This document shows, in pieces, positions 1-9,368 of a stretch of 64,000 bases of DNA. The notes under the pieces were generated by a model. It saw only the letters and a list, made by a program, of their open reading frames with translations. It did not search any database and had not been told where the DNA came from. The translations under genes were made by a program, and so were the position numbers. The stretch's first letter is position 1; every line of letters starts with the position of its first letter. Origin of the DNA: JBKBKN01 sp046294625 (GTDB lineage: Bacteria; Bacteroidota; Bacteroidia; M30B66); the NCBI GenBank assembly GCA_046294625.1, contig JBKBKN010000011.1:41080-105079 (forward strand). Direction: 5' to 3'.

Positions 1-641
1 GGAGCAAGAAACAATGGAACGGTTAACGAATCAAAAACACAAAAAGAAGTAATGGATGCGGTAATGGATGGATCAGGTATCTCAAAAACATCAATAGTAA
101 CAGTTCTTTGTCTGATAATGCAATTGGCCGAATCAGCAAACTGTATGATATAATCTCGAGTAGATGATGGAAAAAACTTAATGCTATCACCAGGAAAAAC
201 CTGACATTCAACATTGGGAATCACCTCGGCATTGAGTGGCCACTCATTAAGAAAGGGAATAGTGATGGTATCGCCCAGACAGATGGATGCTTCAATCAAA
301 GGCTGTGATGTGAATATAATTGGACTCACGGTGATGGTGAAGTGGTGTTGCTCAATCAGGTTTAAGAATAAGTCAACTGCATTGAGTGTGTATTCCACTT
401 CGTAAGGCTCAGGACTTGTGTTGGGTAATATGATCAAGGTAGTGGATGCATTAGGGTTGACAATTCCAAAATTTGGTGTCCAAGTGTAAAAAAGATCTGG
501 TGCTGGCGGAATACCAATAGCAGTGGCAATATTGTGGCAAATAGTATCGGTGTAAAAGAACTGAGGCACTTGAGCAGATAGACGATTAAGTCCCGTTAAG
601 GCAAGTAAAACAGTGAAAAGTAGTGCGTAATATTTTTGCAT
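1..641 (-). CDS. Secreted surface protein with Ig/PKD-like modules, 3' end beyond the window
   Basis: The reading frame opens at the ATG complementary to 639-641 and stays open for 213 codons to the left edge, so only the N-terminal part is present. The first 23 or so residues form a clear signal peptide (MQKYYALLFTVLLALTG, then LSAQ). The mature part has short beta-rich repeats with spaced cysteines and phrases such as DTICHNIATA, YTWTPNFGIV and ICLGDTITIP. These are typical of the Ig-like or PKD-like modules in large Bacteroidota adhesins carrying a gliding-motility type C-terminal domain. That domain is not visible here, so T9SS export is inferred from style only. It is divergent from the DUF4286-rsmA operon. 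Confidence 0.75.
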   Translation of the reverse strand, partial: MQKYYALLFTVLLALTGLNRLSAQVPQFFYTDTICHNIATAIGIPPAPDLFYTWTPNFGIVNPNASTTLIILPNTSPEPYEVEYTLNAVDLFLNLIEQHHFTITVSPIIFTSQPLIEASICLGDTITIPFLNEWPLNAEVIPNVECQVFPGDSIKFFPSSTRDYIIQFADSANCIIRQRTVTIDVFEIPDPSITASITSFCVFDSLTVPLFLA

Positions 642-772
642 AAGTGAATCAAAATTAGTGACTACAGCGCAATTAAGTATCATGTCATGAACAAATTATT
701 CACACATCTATATTTAACAATATATTGCATTCAACGCAAAGAATGCAAGTTGAGTTATGTTTAATTTTGCTT

Positions 773-1075
773 ATGATTTTATACAACGTTACGGTGAATA
801 TAGATCCAACAGTGCATGAAGAATGGCTGGAATGGATGAAGGATGAACACATTCCTGCAGTGATGCAGACAGGATGCTTCCTAAGCAACAATATCTTTCG
901 ATTACTTACCACACAGGAGGGAGAAGGATTTACCTACAGTTTTCAGTACACCTGTGAATCTATGGATCATTTGCAGCGCTATATAGATCAGTTTGCACCA
1001 GCGCTTCAAAAGGAGCATTCGGAGCGCTACAAGGACAAGTTTGTGGCTTTTAGAAGTTTATTAGAAAAAATCTAA
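773..1075 (+). CDS. DUF4286 family protein
   Basis: A 100-residue protein starting MILYNVTVNIDP with the conserved WLEWMKDEHIPAVM segment, followed by an F.LL and YSFQY pattern, which is characteristic of the DUF4286 family. An upstream in-frame ATG at 725 would add 16 hydrophobic residues, but the family normally begins at MIYN, so 773 is chosen. The stop TAA overlaps the rsmA start by one base (TAATG), indicating translational coupling. In Bacteroidota this family is often found beside rsmA. The biochemical function is unknown, and no catalytic residues can be assigned. Confidence 0.85.
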   Translation: MILYNVTVNIDPTVHEEWLEWMKDEHIPAVMQTGCFLSNNIFRLLTTQEGEGFTYSFQYTCESMDHLQRYIDQFAPALQKEHSERYKDKFVAFRSLLEKI

Positions 1076-1866
1076 TGGTCTTGAACAGGGCAGTAAAACC
1101 CAAAAAGCACCTTGGTCAACATTTTTTGCATGACATGCATCAGGCCAATGCGATTGCAGATGCTGTTGGTGTGTCTGCCAGAATCAAACAAGTGGTTGAA
1201 GTCGGGCCTGGAATGGGAGTGCTTACCAAATTACTGCTAGATCGCGGTTTTCAGGTTACTGCAGTGGAAATAGACCGGGATTCTATTGCTTATTTGAAAC
1301 AAAATCTGCTTCACCCCAATTTAACAATAGTCGAAGGCGATGTGCTCAATAGGCATATCGTGGAGCAACTGCCTAATAGATTTGTGCTGTGCGGCAATTT
1401 TCCTTACAATATCTCTTCGCAAATTCTTTTTCAGTGTATCGAATGGGGCGAAAGAGTGGTAGAGATAACGGGAATGTTTCAAAAAGAAGTAGCTGAACGA
1501 ATTGTTTCTGGACCTGGCAACAAGAGTTATGGAATTTTATCCGTTTTGCTAGCACTTCATTATAAAGGCAGTTACCTTTTTACGGTTAAACCAGGATCTT
1601 TTAATCCACCACCCAAGGTCAATTCAGGTGTTGTTCGTTTTGAACGCTTGCAAGAACCCAAAGCTTGTGGCGATGAAAAATTATTTAAACAAATAGTGAA
1701 AGCGGCTTTTAATCAACGACGAAAAACTTTGAGAAACGCCTTAAAACCGTTTTATAATAAAGCTGATGATCAATTGCCATACGCAGATAAAAGAGCAGAA
1801 CAGCTCTCTGTGGATGATTTTATTCTATTGTTCGACGAAATTCAAAAGTATCTTAAGTTATGCTGA
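1075..1866 (+). CDS. rsmA: 16S rRNA (adenine(1518)-N(6)/adenine(1519)-N(6))-dimethyltransferase RsmA (KsgA)
   Basis: The 263-residue protein dimethylates two adjacent adenines in the loop of helix 45 of 16S rRNA, using S-adenosylmethionine, late in small-subunit assembly. The family signatures are all visible: N-terminal KKHLGQHFLHD, the SAM-binding GPGMGVLT, an acidic VEID, the catalytic NFPYNISSQI (motif IV, N-F-P-Y), and the downstream PPPKVNSGVVRF and FNQRRKTLRNAL segments. Length is normal for the family. The start shares one base with the DUF4286 stop and the stop overlaps the next gene by 7 bases, so all three genes should be co-transcribed. Loss of this enzyme gives kasugamycin resistance in other bacteria. 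Confidence 0.97.
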   Translation: MVLNRAVKPKKHLGQHFLHDMHQANAIADAVGVSARIKQVVEVGPGMGVLTKLLLDRGFQVTAVEIDRDSIAYLKQNLLHPNLTIVEGDVLNRHIVEQLPNRFVLCGNFPYNISSQILFQCIEWGERVVEITGMFQKEVAERIVSGPGNKSYGILSVLLALHYKGSYLFTVKPGSFNPPPKVNSGVVRFERLQEPKACGDEKLFKQIVKAAFNQRRKTLRNALKPFYNKADDQLPYADKRAEQLSVDDFILLFDEIQKYLKLC

Positions 1867-3521
1867 ATAAAAAATTATTGAAAGTTATCATAGTAGCCAT
1901 GATAGTCTCGCTTTCGGGGCTAATTGTATTACAGGTATTCACCATCAGCAATGCCATCAAACTGGAAGAAAAAATGTTTGAGGCTTCGGTAAATCAGGCG
2001 ATAAATCAGGTTGCCGAGATGATTGAGAAACATGAAGTTGCGGTGAATGTGCGTGATAATTTTAATCTTTCCAGTCAAGGTAAAATGTTTTTTATGGGTA
2101 TCGACTCGCTGGTAAGGAAGTCAGTCACTCAAAAAGACACGACCACATCCGGTTTGGTGTTTTGGAATGAAATAAGTCCGGGAGAATTGCAGGCCGAATT
2201 TAGGCAGATTAACAAAGATGGCGCAGTGGAGCTCATCGAAGAAACTCGTTTTGACTCTTCAGGTGAGGTAACTTATAAAAGAATTCGCTCTGCAAGCCGT
2301 CTTGCAGAACCGGGTAAAATGATTTCTGATTTTGGGATTCATTTGGAGAAGAATGAACAAATCAATGATCCACGTTTTGAGCGCTTCTTAAAAAAGTCAG
2401 GATTGGTGAGTGATATTTTTCAGGAGCTGTTTAAAATCAATACCCAACGCAATGTAGAAGAACGTGTTCAACCTGAGATTATCGACTCTTTGCTTAAGGA
2501 GAAATTTGCCGAAGTGGGAATTAAAACACCTTTCGAATTCGGAATTTATGATCTGATTAACAATAAGCTCTTTATCGATCATGAAAGCAAATATTCAAAC
2601 GAATTGCTTACATCTCAGTTCAGAGTTCGTTTGTTCCCGCATGATATCTTTGTTCATCCGGATTATCTATTGGTTTATTTTCCGAAACAAAACACCTATA
2701 TTTTCTCCAATCTCATCTTCACCTTCCTGATTTCATCACTGTTTCTGCTGGTGATCATTCTTTCTTTCTATTACACCATCAACACTATTGTGAAACAGAA
2801 GAAGGTTTCGGAAATCAAAAATGACTTCATCAATAATATGACCCATGAGTTGAAAACACCAATTTCAACCATTTCACTGGCTTGTGAGGCGATGGGGGAT
2901 CCTGATATTAACCGGGCAGGACGAATTATGGATAATTATATCAAAATGATTGCAGAAGAGAACAAGCGTTTAGGGCTATTGGTGGAGAATGTGCTACAGA
3001 CAGCCATACTCGATAAGGGAGATTTTAAACTCAAAACGGAACAAATCGATATACGCCAGGTTCTTGAAAAGGTCATCAAAAGCCTGAGCATGCATTTGGA
3101 AAGGAAAAAGGGCAAAGTTGAGCTTAATATCAATACCGATAAATTGATGGTGGAAGCTGACCCTGTTCATATTACGAATGTGATGTATAACTTAATGGAC
3201 AATGCGATTAAGTATAGCAAGACGGAGCCGATCATTACCATCACGGTATCTCAAACAGATAAAGGCTTGGGAATAGAAGTGGCTGATAATGGCATTGGGA
3301 TTTCAAAAGATCAGCAAAAGCGAATTTTCGAAAAACTCTATCGCGTGCCAACCGGTAATGTGCATAATGTAAAGGGATTTGGATTAGGGTTGAGTTATGT
3401 GAAAGCGATTATAGATAAACATTTTGGGCAGATCAGATTGGAAAGTGAGCTAGGCAAGGGAAGCAAATTTCTTATTGTTATTCCCTATTTTCACCGAAGC
3501 AATGTTTTGAAAACGGCATAA
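1860..3521 (+). CDS. Membrane sensor histidine kinase
   Basis: A 553-residue two-component sensor. The first transmembrane segment is at about residues 7-28, followed by a periplasmic domain of about 250 residues and a second membrane segment at about 281-305. After a short linker comes the HisKA domain with the phosphoacceptor in NNMTHELKTP (His329). The HATPase domain shows the N box (NLMDNAIKYS), the G1 box (VADNGIGIS), an F box (RIFEKLYRV) and the G2 box (GFGLGLSYVK). No HAMP domain is evident, as in the RprX-like kinases of Bacteroidota. It overlaps rsmA by 7 bases. No response regulator is adjacent; the gene is followed directly by a terminator, so its partner must lie elsewhere. The signal sensed cannot be told. 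Confidence 0.9.
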   Translation: MLNKKLLKVIIVAMIVSLSGLIVLQVFTISNAIKLEEKMFEASVNQAINQVAEMIEKHEVAVNVRDNFNLSSQGKMFFMGIDSLVRKSVTQKDTTTSGLVFWNEISPGELQAEFRQINKDGAVELIEETRFDSSGEVTYKRIRSASRLAEPGKMISDFGIHLEKNEQINDPRFERFLKKSGLVSDIFQELFKINTQRNVEERVQPEIIDSLLKEKFAEVGIKTPFEFGIYDLINNKLFIDHESKYSNELLTSQFRVRLFPHDIFVHPDYLLVYFPKQNTYIFSNLIFTFLISSLFLLVIILSFYYTINTIVKQKKVSEIKNDFINNMTHELKTPISTISLACEAMGDPDINRAGRIMDNYIKMIAEENKRLGLLVENVLQTAILDKGDFKLKTEQIDIRQVLEKVIKSLSMHLERKKGKVELNINTDKLMVEADPVHITNVMYNLMDNAIKYSKTEPIITITVSQTDKGLGIEVADNGIGISKDQQKRIFEKLYRVPTGNVHNVKGFGLGLSYVKAIIDKHFGQIRLESELGKGSKFLIVIPYFHRSNVLKTA

Positions 3522-3553
3522 AAAAAGCGCGGAAAAACTTTCCCGCGCTTTTT
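3522..3553. terminator. Bidirectional intrinsic terminator
   Basis: The arms 3522-3532 and 3543-3553 are perfectly complementary over 11 bases (five A before GCGCGG, and CCGCGC before five T), enclosing a 10-base loop. The A and T tracts flank the GC stem symmetrically. It sits between the convergent kinase gene and the S46 peptidase gene and can serve both. Confidence 0.9.
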
Positions 3554-3577
3554 GTTTGAGTACTTTAGTTTATCGGA

Positions 3578-5761
3578 TTACCCCCTTTTCACTACTTTTC
3601 CTTTTTTCATCAGTTTCATTTCATCTACAAGGTGTCCTGCCCCTGCAAACTTATCGATGATAAACAATACATAGCGAATGTCTACCGAAATAGTTCGCTG
3701 GATGTTGGGTTCAAAGAAAATGTCGCCACTCATGGCCTCCCAGTTGCCATCAAATGCGCAGCCAATTAGGTGACCGTTTCCGTTTATCAAGGGGCTACCG
3801 GAATTACCGCCTGTGATATCGTTGTTGGATATCACACAGGTAATCATCTCGCCATTTTCTCCATAAATGCCGTAATCCTTCGCATTGAAGAGGTCTTTTA
3901 ATTTTTGTGGTACAATAAACTCATCATTAGTTGGGTCTTCTTTTTCCATCACTCCTTTGAGCGTGGTGGTTTCAAGATATTTAACACCATCTCTTGGGCT
4001 GTATTTTTTCACCTGACCATAAGTGAGACGCATCGTTGAATTGGCATTAGGTGCAAATTTTTTCTCTGGCATCATTTCTCTCAGTCCGGCCACAAAAGCT
4101 CTATTGCCTGCAGTAATTCTGTTTGTGATGCCATCTAATACCGGACGATGTTTGGTGGAAAAATTTGAAATGAAACTGTTCACCGTAGCAACCATTGGGT
4201 CAGCTTCGAGCACACCCAACTCTGGTGAAGCCATAAATTTATCGAATTTTTCCTTAGATGCTAAAAAGCTATTGGCATATAAAAAGTCAGCAAATTCTTC
4301 GAAATTATTGTTGTGTTTTTTAGCAATGCTATCGTAAATGGGCGGCAAGCCATCTGCAGGAAGGTTGTCGCGATACATTTTTAAACCAGCGATTAATAAC
4401 TTGCGATCGGTTGGCTGATGAAAATCTTTAAAGAAATTTTCGCCTTGTTTTTTGAACTCTCCTGAATATTCTGCCACCATTGCCGGATCCATTCCACTCG
4501 ACAAGATCTGCTTCATATTGCTCATGATGTAAGCAAAAAGCATGATGTCTGCACCTTGAAGGATGGCTTCGTTCAATAGTGTTCTCTGCAAAATGTGATT
4601 GCGGTATTCCTTATAAGCATCTTCTATTTGCTTAAGCGCTCCGCCATATTTGGCTTGACGTTCAGGGTTTTGTGCAGCCCACTGATTGAAGCGGCGCTCC
4701 AGTTCTTGTTTTTTGGCCACTACATTGTTGTTTTTTAATTGCTCTGACTGTCCGATGAAATATTTCCAGTAGTTGGCTGTTTGGGCATATTTAGAAGCAT
4801 ACTTAATACGTACATCTTTGCTGGCATCCATTTGTTCGCGCATGATTTTCAATTTCTGGTCACGCACATTCACCACCATAGGATTGGTAATGTCCAGAGC
4901 TGCTTGCACGCCAAAAGAAGTTAGATAGCGGTCAGTTCTTCCAGGATAGCCCATCACCATGCTGAAATCATTTTGTTTCACACCATCTAAAGAAATGGGG
5001 AGAAAATGTTTTGGTTTGTATGGCACATTAGCATCGGAGTAGGGCGCAGGTTCATTGTCGGCTCCGGCATATACTCTCAAGAGTGTGAAATCACCGGTGT
5101 GACGAGGCCACATCCAGTTGTCGGTGTCGCCACCAAATTTCCCTATTGATTCAGGTGGTGCGCCTACTAGACGCACATCAGTGTAGGTTTTGTAAACAAA
5201 GAGATAGTACTCATTGCCATCAAAAAACTCCTTCACCGAAGCATTGAGGTTGGTCCCTTCAGTTGCCTCGCGCGAAATGGCTGCAGATATTTCACGCACT
5301 TTAGCGCTACGTTGCGCTTCAGTCATATCGGCTGTAAGTGCTCCAAGCACACGCTGAGTTACATCCTCAATTCTTTGCAAAAAGGATGCAGTGAGCCCTT
5401 CACTGGGCAACTCTTTCGACTTGTTAGCTGCCCAAAAACCATCGCTTAGGTAGTCATTTTCTACACTGCTGTGGCTTTGAATAGCATCGTATCCGCAGTG
5501 GTGATTGGTGAGTAGGAGACCTTCTGCAGAAATTACTTCGGCAGTGCATGAACCACCACTCAGCATGACTATAGCATCTTTAAGACTAGATCGATTTACA
5601 CTGTAAATTTCTTCGGCGCTAAGTTTTAGGCCCATTTTTTTCATGTCAGCATGATTGAGTCGCTTCACAAGCAGTGGCAACCACATACCTTCATCTGCCT
5701 TGATGTTGTTCAACAGCGTAGCGCTGATTACGAACAAGGCAATTAGTTTTTTCTTGAACAT
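3578..5761 (-). CDS. S46 family dipeptidyl-peptidase, DPP7-like
   Basis: A 727-residue exported serine peptidase that removes dipeptides from the N terminus of oligopeptides, probably in the periplasm. The signal peptide ends near residue 22. The catalytic His lies in NHHCGY (residues 86-91) and the nucleophile Ser654 in GGNSGSP. The residue 18 positions after the nucleophile is Gly672 (in AFDGNW). In this family, glycine there marks DPP7-type enzymes that prefer hydrophobic P1 residues, while DPP11 has arginine there and takes Asp or Glu. DPP7-type specificity is therefore inferred. The length matches the family. In asaccharolytic relatives these enzymes feed amino-acid catabolism; here the enzyme coexists with a glycan locus. 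Confidence 0.93.
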   Translation of the reverse strand: MFKKKLIALFVISATLLNNIKADEGMWLPLLVKRLNHADMKKMGLKLSAEEIYSVNRSSLKDAIVMLSGGSCTAEVISAEGLLLTNHHCGYDAIQSHSSVENDYLSDGFWAANKSKELPSEGLTASFLQRIEDVTQRVLGALTADMTEAQRSAKVREISAAISREATEGTNLNASVKEFFDGNEYYLFVYKTYTDVRLVGAPPESIGKFGGDTDNWMWPRHTGDFTLLRVYAGADNEPAPYSDANVPYKPKHFLPISLDGVKQNDFSMVMGYPGRTDRYLTSFGVQAALDITNPMVVNVRDQKLKIMREQMDASKDVRIKYASKYAQTANYWKYFIGQSEQLKNNNVVAKKQELERRFNQWAAQNPERQAKYGGALKQIEDAYKEYRNHILQRTLLNEAILQGADIMLFAYIMSNMKQILSSGMDPAMVAEYSGEFKKQGENFFKDFHQPTDRKLLIAGLKMYRDNLPADGLPPIYDSIAKKHNNNFEEFADFLYANSFLASKEKFDKFMASPELGVLEADPMVATVNSFISNFSTKHRPVLDGITNRITAGNRAFVAGLREMMPEKKFAPNANSTMRLTYGQVKKYSPRDGVKYLETTTLKGVMEKEDPTNDEFIVPQKLKDLFNAKDYGIYGENGEMITCVISNNDITGGNSGSPLINGNGHLIGCAFDGNWEAMSGDIFFEPNIQRTISVDIRYVLFIIDKFAGAGHLVDEMKLMKKGKVVKRG

Positions 5762-5855
5762 AAATTAGTAATTAGTTGATTGTACAATTTTGAAGTTGCA
5801 AATAAAGGTACTTTTCGGGAGAAAATTTGCCTTCACATATGTAAAAAATAAAGCG

Positions 5856-5896
5856 AAAAATCCGGACTGTCAGTGAGGAACTGGCAGGCTGGATTT
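5856..5896 (-). terminator. Intrinsic terminator after the coiled-coil lipoprotein gene
   Basis: Read on the minus strand, AAATCC pairs with GGATTT, and inside this CTG/CAG and CAGT/ACTG pair around a five-base loop with small bulges. A T-rich run follows. It lies 27 bases downstream of the lipoprotein stop codon. Confidence 0.6.
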
Positions 5897-5922
5897 AATC
5901 TCGAATGTGTTGCTAAAGATGT

Positions 5923-6801
5923 TTATTTATCGATCGTTACAACCAGATATTTAGATGCTTTCCAGAAACGGTCCGGATTAGTTATGATGATGTTTTTCAC
6001 ATACTTTTTCTTATTGTCGTCTGTTTCCAGTTTGTAGGAATCGGGAGCGTGATTGGTGATGAGTCTTACATCTTTTCCATTGATTGGAATCACTTTTGTT
6101 TTGGTCACATCAATTGTGGTGAAGTAATCTTGATTGAAGTCATCTTTTACTACTTTACTTCTTCTAATGCCTAAGAAACCACCTTCTTTGTCGAGTACTT
6201 TGTTATTGCGCAATTCTTTGAAAGTGCCAACAGCATAAAATGCGGTATTGAGTTTTTCAGTTTGCTGAGCAATCACCTTTTCTTTCACCTGACCTTGCGT
6301 AGTCAAATCGGCAACTGTTCCGGTGAGCTCTTCGATTTGGAAATTAAGTTTGGTAAGTTGTTCTTTCAGCTGCGCAATTTCCACATCCTTTTCTTCGATT
6401 TGCTGACTCATTTTTGCGATGAGTTTTTCCAACTCAGAGATTTTGAAGTTAGAGTTCTTGAGCTTACTTTGCAAGTTGGCAATCTTCTTTTTGTTTTCTT
6501 CGAGCAGGTCGTTGATGAACAAAATGTCTTCATTAATTCTGTCTTTTACGTTCCCTTCAATTTCGCTGCTACCTTTTGCCGCCATAGTAATGGAAGACTG
6601 CTTTTGTTTCACTTCCGAAAGATTGTCTTCAATCTCATTGAGTGCTTCCATGAAGGAGTTGATGGCAGAGTCGCGCGAAACGGTTTCGTTCAATAATTCT
6701 GCGTTTTTCTGACGCAAAAGTTCAATTTCGGCTTGTTGTTCTTTATTGGTGCATGCTGAAAGAATTAATACAGACAGCGATGCAATGATCAGTTTTTTCA
6801 T
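5923..6801 (-). CDS. Coiled-coil lipoprotein of unknown function
   Basis: A 292-residue protein with a lipoprotein signal (hydrophobic stretch, then LSAC, lipidated Cys17). Residues of about 22-190 form long heptad-rich coiled coils dominated by E, K, L, Q and N (for example EIELLRQKNAELLNE and LIAKMSQQIEEKDVEIAQL). The C-terminal 100 residues form a compact domain containing GGFLGIRRSKVVKDDF and DYFTTIDVTKTKVIPI. Similar proteins occur widely in Bacteroidota, where some are named collagen-binding adhesin-like; nothing here proves binding. It appears monocistronic, with its own -7 motif and terminator. Anchoring in the outer membrane is inferred. Confidence 0.8.
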   Translation of the reverse strand: MKKLIIASLSVLILSACTNKEQQAEIELLRQKNAELLNETVSRDSAINSFMEALNEIEDNLSEVKQKQSSITMAAKGSSEIEGNVKDRINEDILFINDLLEENKKKIANLQSKLKNSNFKISELEKLIAKMSQQIEEKDVEIAQLKEQLTKLNFQIEELTGTVADLTTQGQVKEKVIAQQTEKLNTAFYAVGTFKELRNNKVLDKEGGFLGIRRSKVVKDDFNQDYFTTIDVTKTKVIPINGKDVRLITNHAPDSYKLETDDNKKKYVKNIIITNPDRFWKASKYLVVTIDK

Positions 6802-6856
6802 TTTGTGGTCTTTTAATGAGATTTAAGCGATTGCTCTAAATAATTGTTAAACAGCA

Positions 6857-6864
6857 CAAAATTA
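6857..6864 (-). promoter_or_regulatory. Bacteroidota -7 motif for the coiled-coil lipoprotein gene
   Basis: The minus strand reads TAATTTTG, an exact match to TAnnTTTG, 55 bases before the lipoprotein start. No convincing -33 TTTG lies at the usual distance, so the call rests on the -7 element and position. Confidence 0.45.
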
Positions 6865-6929
6865 GCTTGTTTCAATATGGTTGAATAGCACTTGGCTTTC
6901 GATGCGACACAAACAATGAACATAAGAAA

Positions 6930-6964
6930 TGCCCGACAATTAAGCATTTGTTAATAATCGGGCA
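6930..6964 (-). terminator. Possible terminator after the DUF349 gene
   Basis: TGCCCGA (6930-6936) and TCGGGCA (6958-6964) are perfectly complementary around a 21-base AT-rich loop. On the minus strand the stem is followed by TTTCTT, a weak T tract, about 30 bases after the DUF349 stop codon. Confidence 0.45.
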
Positions 6965-6994
6965 CTTCGATGTAAGATTATTCAAAAAAGTTAT

Positions 6995-9154
6995 TTAATC
7001 ATTTTGCATGCTTTTGAGCATATCGAGCTGCTCTTTAATCTGGCTTATTTCGCGTTTTCCTCTTTCGATTTTAGTCTTGAATTCTTTGATTAAAGCATCT
7101 GCATTTTTACTTGCGCTAAAGAATCCAATATTGTTTTCCCACAACTGAACATCAGATTGAATTCTTTTCAGCTTTTCCATAAGGGTGGTTCGCTGCCCGC
7201 TTAGTTTTGATTTTCCGTCTTTATTTTTCGAAGCGTCTTCTATTTGCGCTCTGAACAGTTGACGTCTTTGTTCATCATTGCCCGCTCTTAATTTATTAAA
7301 CTGTGCGTCTATTGCTTTTCGATAAGCTTGTTGCACGGCATCCTTCTTTTTCATGGGCACATGGCCTATTTCCATCCATTCGTTTTGAAAAGCCTTCAAG
7401 GCTTCCAGATTAGCCGAATAGTCTTCTCCTGCTTCGAATCCGTTTATTCTTTCGATCAATGCTTCTTTCTTTGTTAGATTACTTTCATATTCTGCATCAG
7501 CATTTTCGAAATAGCGCTTTCTGTTTTCAAAGAATGCATCGCAGGCTGCCCGAAATCTTGCCCACAGTTTATCCGATTGTTTTTTCGAAACAGGTCCAAC
7601 CTTTTTCCAGTCTTCCTGAAGCTTTTTTAGCCTTTCAGCTGTTTTTTTCCATTCTGTGCTTTCGCGTAGTGATTCTGCTTCGATACAGATATCATTTTTT
7701 TGCTTCAGATTATGCGACTGAATCTGACGAAGATTTTTGTAAAACGACTCTTTAGCTTCATAAAATTTGTTTCTGATGCTTTTGAATTGTTCCCAAAGTT
7801 TATCATTGTCCGCCTTATTGGCAAATCCTGCGGACTTCCACTCATCCATGAGTGCAACAAACGCCTGACTTGCTTCCTGCCACTCAGCGTGGGACTTGAA
7901 ATTTAGTTCATTGATGCTTTCTTCGGCTTTTTTGCAGATCTCAGTTTTTTTGTTGAAGGCTTCCTGAAATTTTTCTGCCTGTTTATCTAGATACTCTTTT
8001 CTGCGATCAAATAACTTATCGCCTGCAGACTTAAATCTTTCCCAAATCGTTTCATTTACTTCTTTGGCTACCTGTCCCACGTTGCGCCACTCTTCTTGAA
8101 GCACTTTGTAGGCGTCTAAAGACACTTTGATAGACGGTTCGAGCAGCAGTTCTTCAGCTTTTTCGCAAAGGGCTGTTTTTAATTCAAGATTACGTTTTAA
8201 ATCCAGCTCTCTTAATTCTTTGTAAATATTAATGCGATCGTTAAAAACACCGGTATAATGATGATAGGTTTTGTAGAGCTCATCAGAATAGGATTGTGGT
8301 ACCTGACCTATTTTTCTCCACTCATCACGAAGCGCATTGAATTCATTGTAAGCCTGATTAATGTTGAGATTTTTATCAAGCAATATTTTGAGTGATTCTA
8401 TTATTTCAAGCTTAAGCTTTAGGTTTTTGCTTTGCTCAGCTTCTTTTTGTTTTCTAAAATCGTTGAGTTTGGTTCTGAATTTATCAAGAATCGCATAGAA
8501 TTCATGGTCTGTACTGTCTTGCTCATATCTGAATTCGTCACCTTCTTCGGCACCTTCTTCAAACTTGCTTCTCAGCTCATTGATATGTTCTTTTTTAACT
8601 TGCTCGTAAGCTTCACGAATGTCTCGAACACGTTGTTTAGCTTTTTCGGGGTCTTCTTCTTGCGTTAAAGTCGCCAAATGTGCCAGCAACTCCGCACGAT
8701 TCAATTCCGAATAGGCTATTTTTTCATGCAAAGATTCATCTTCGGACTCTTGCTGTTCGTGTCCTTTGTCTTCTTCCTGACTAGATGAAGTGGAGTCAGC
8801 AGACCCTTCTGTGACAAGATCAGATTGGTTTTCAATAGTCGAAACCGTTTCTATATTTTCCGAGATAGCATTCAATTGCTCGGTAGTATTTATCGGAGAA
8901 ATTTCCGCTTCTATTAAACTGTTTTCAGCTGTTTGCTCGTTTTCAGAAATTACTCGGTTTATGGTTGTTTCAGCAGTCTCAGGATTTGGGAATTGAGTTT
9001 CTGTTTTTGTTTCCCAATCAGCAGATATATTGGCTTCTGTAGCCGGTTCAGTTTCTGCGTTTGCCTGGTTTAATCCATCAGTTTGGTTTGCTGCGGTCGT
9101 AGGGGTGTCCGGAAGTTTCTGTTCTTCTTCGTGCGATGATGTGTTGCTTTGCAT
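6995..9154 (-). CDS. DUF349 domain protein
   Basis: A 719-residue, highly charged, probably cytoplasmic protein with no signal peptide. The first 170 or so residues are acidic and low in complexity, rich in E, T, Q, N and S. The rest is alpha-helical and holds at least five DUF349 repeats, each marked by a W-centred motif: DEWRKIGQVP, EEWRNVGQVA, DEWKSAGFAN, EDWKKVGPVS and NEWMEIGHVP. The C terminus is coiled coil (KTKIERGKREISQIKEQL). The family is widespread in Bacteroidota, but its function is not established. The gene stands alone, with an exact TAnnTTTG motif upstream and a possible hairpin downstream. Confidence 0.9.
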   Translation of the reverse strand: MQSNTSSHEEEQKLPDTPTTAANQTDGLNQANAETEPATEANISADWETKTETQFPNPETAETTINRVISENEQTAENSLIEAEISPINTTEQLNAISENIETVSTIENQSDLVTEGSADSTSSSQEEDKGHEQQESEDESLHEKIAYSELNRAELLAHLATLTQEEDPEKAKQRVRDIREAYEQVKKEHINELRSKFEEGAEEGDEFRYEQDSTDHEFYAILDKFRTKLNDFRKQKEAEQSKNLKLKLEIIESLKILLDKNLNINQAYNEFNALRDEWRKIGQVPQSYSDELYKTYHHYTGVFNDRINIYKELRELDLKRNLELKTALCEKAEELLLEPSIKVSLDAYKVLQEEWRNVGQVAKEVNETIWERFKSAGDKLFDRRKEYLDKQAEKFQEAFNKKTEICKKAEESINELNFKSHAEWQEASQAFVALMDEWKSAGFANKADNDKLWEQFKSIRNKFYEAKESFYKNLRQIQSHNLKQKNDICIEAESLRESTEWKKTAERLKKLQEDWKKVGPVSKKQSDKLWARFRAACDAFFENRKRYFENADAEYESNLTKKEALIERINGFEAGEDYSANLEALKAFQNEWMEIGHVPMKKKDAVQQAYRKAIDAQFNKLRAGNDEQRRQLFRAQIEDASKNKDGKSKLSGQRTTLMEKLKRIQSDVQLWENNIGFFSASKNADALIKEFKTKIERGKREISQIKEQLDMLKSMQND

Positions 9155-9205
9155 AATCGTTGATTTAAAGCGCTTTTGGTGCAGTTAAGTAAAAAATTAG
9201 GATTG

Positions 9206-9213
9206 CAAAGGTA
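9206..9213 (-). promoter_or_regulatory. Bacteroidota -7 motif for the DUF349 gene
   Basis: The minus strand reads TACCTTTG, an exact TAnnTTTG match, 51 bases before the start codon in the divergent region between the DUF349 gene and porZ. No clear -33 element was seen. Confidence 0.5.
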
Positions 9214-9368
9214 TCAATAATGCGTTTACACCTATTGGCATGTTTTTAAGCTTTGATTAATTTTATTTCACTGTCAACTATGCGTGTAAAAATATTGTCA
9301 CCGAAAATCCGTTAAGCCTTCATATTTTTACACGTTTCAATTCAAGTTTCGGCTTTTAGATTTTTAGC

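Noticed and set aside
725..772. Upstream ATG at 725 as the start of the DUF4286 gene
   Set aside because: It adds a hydrophobic stretch that family members lack; the conserved start is MILYNV at 773.
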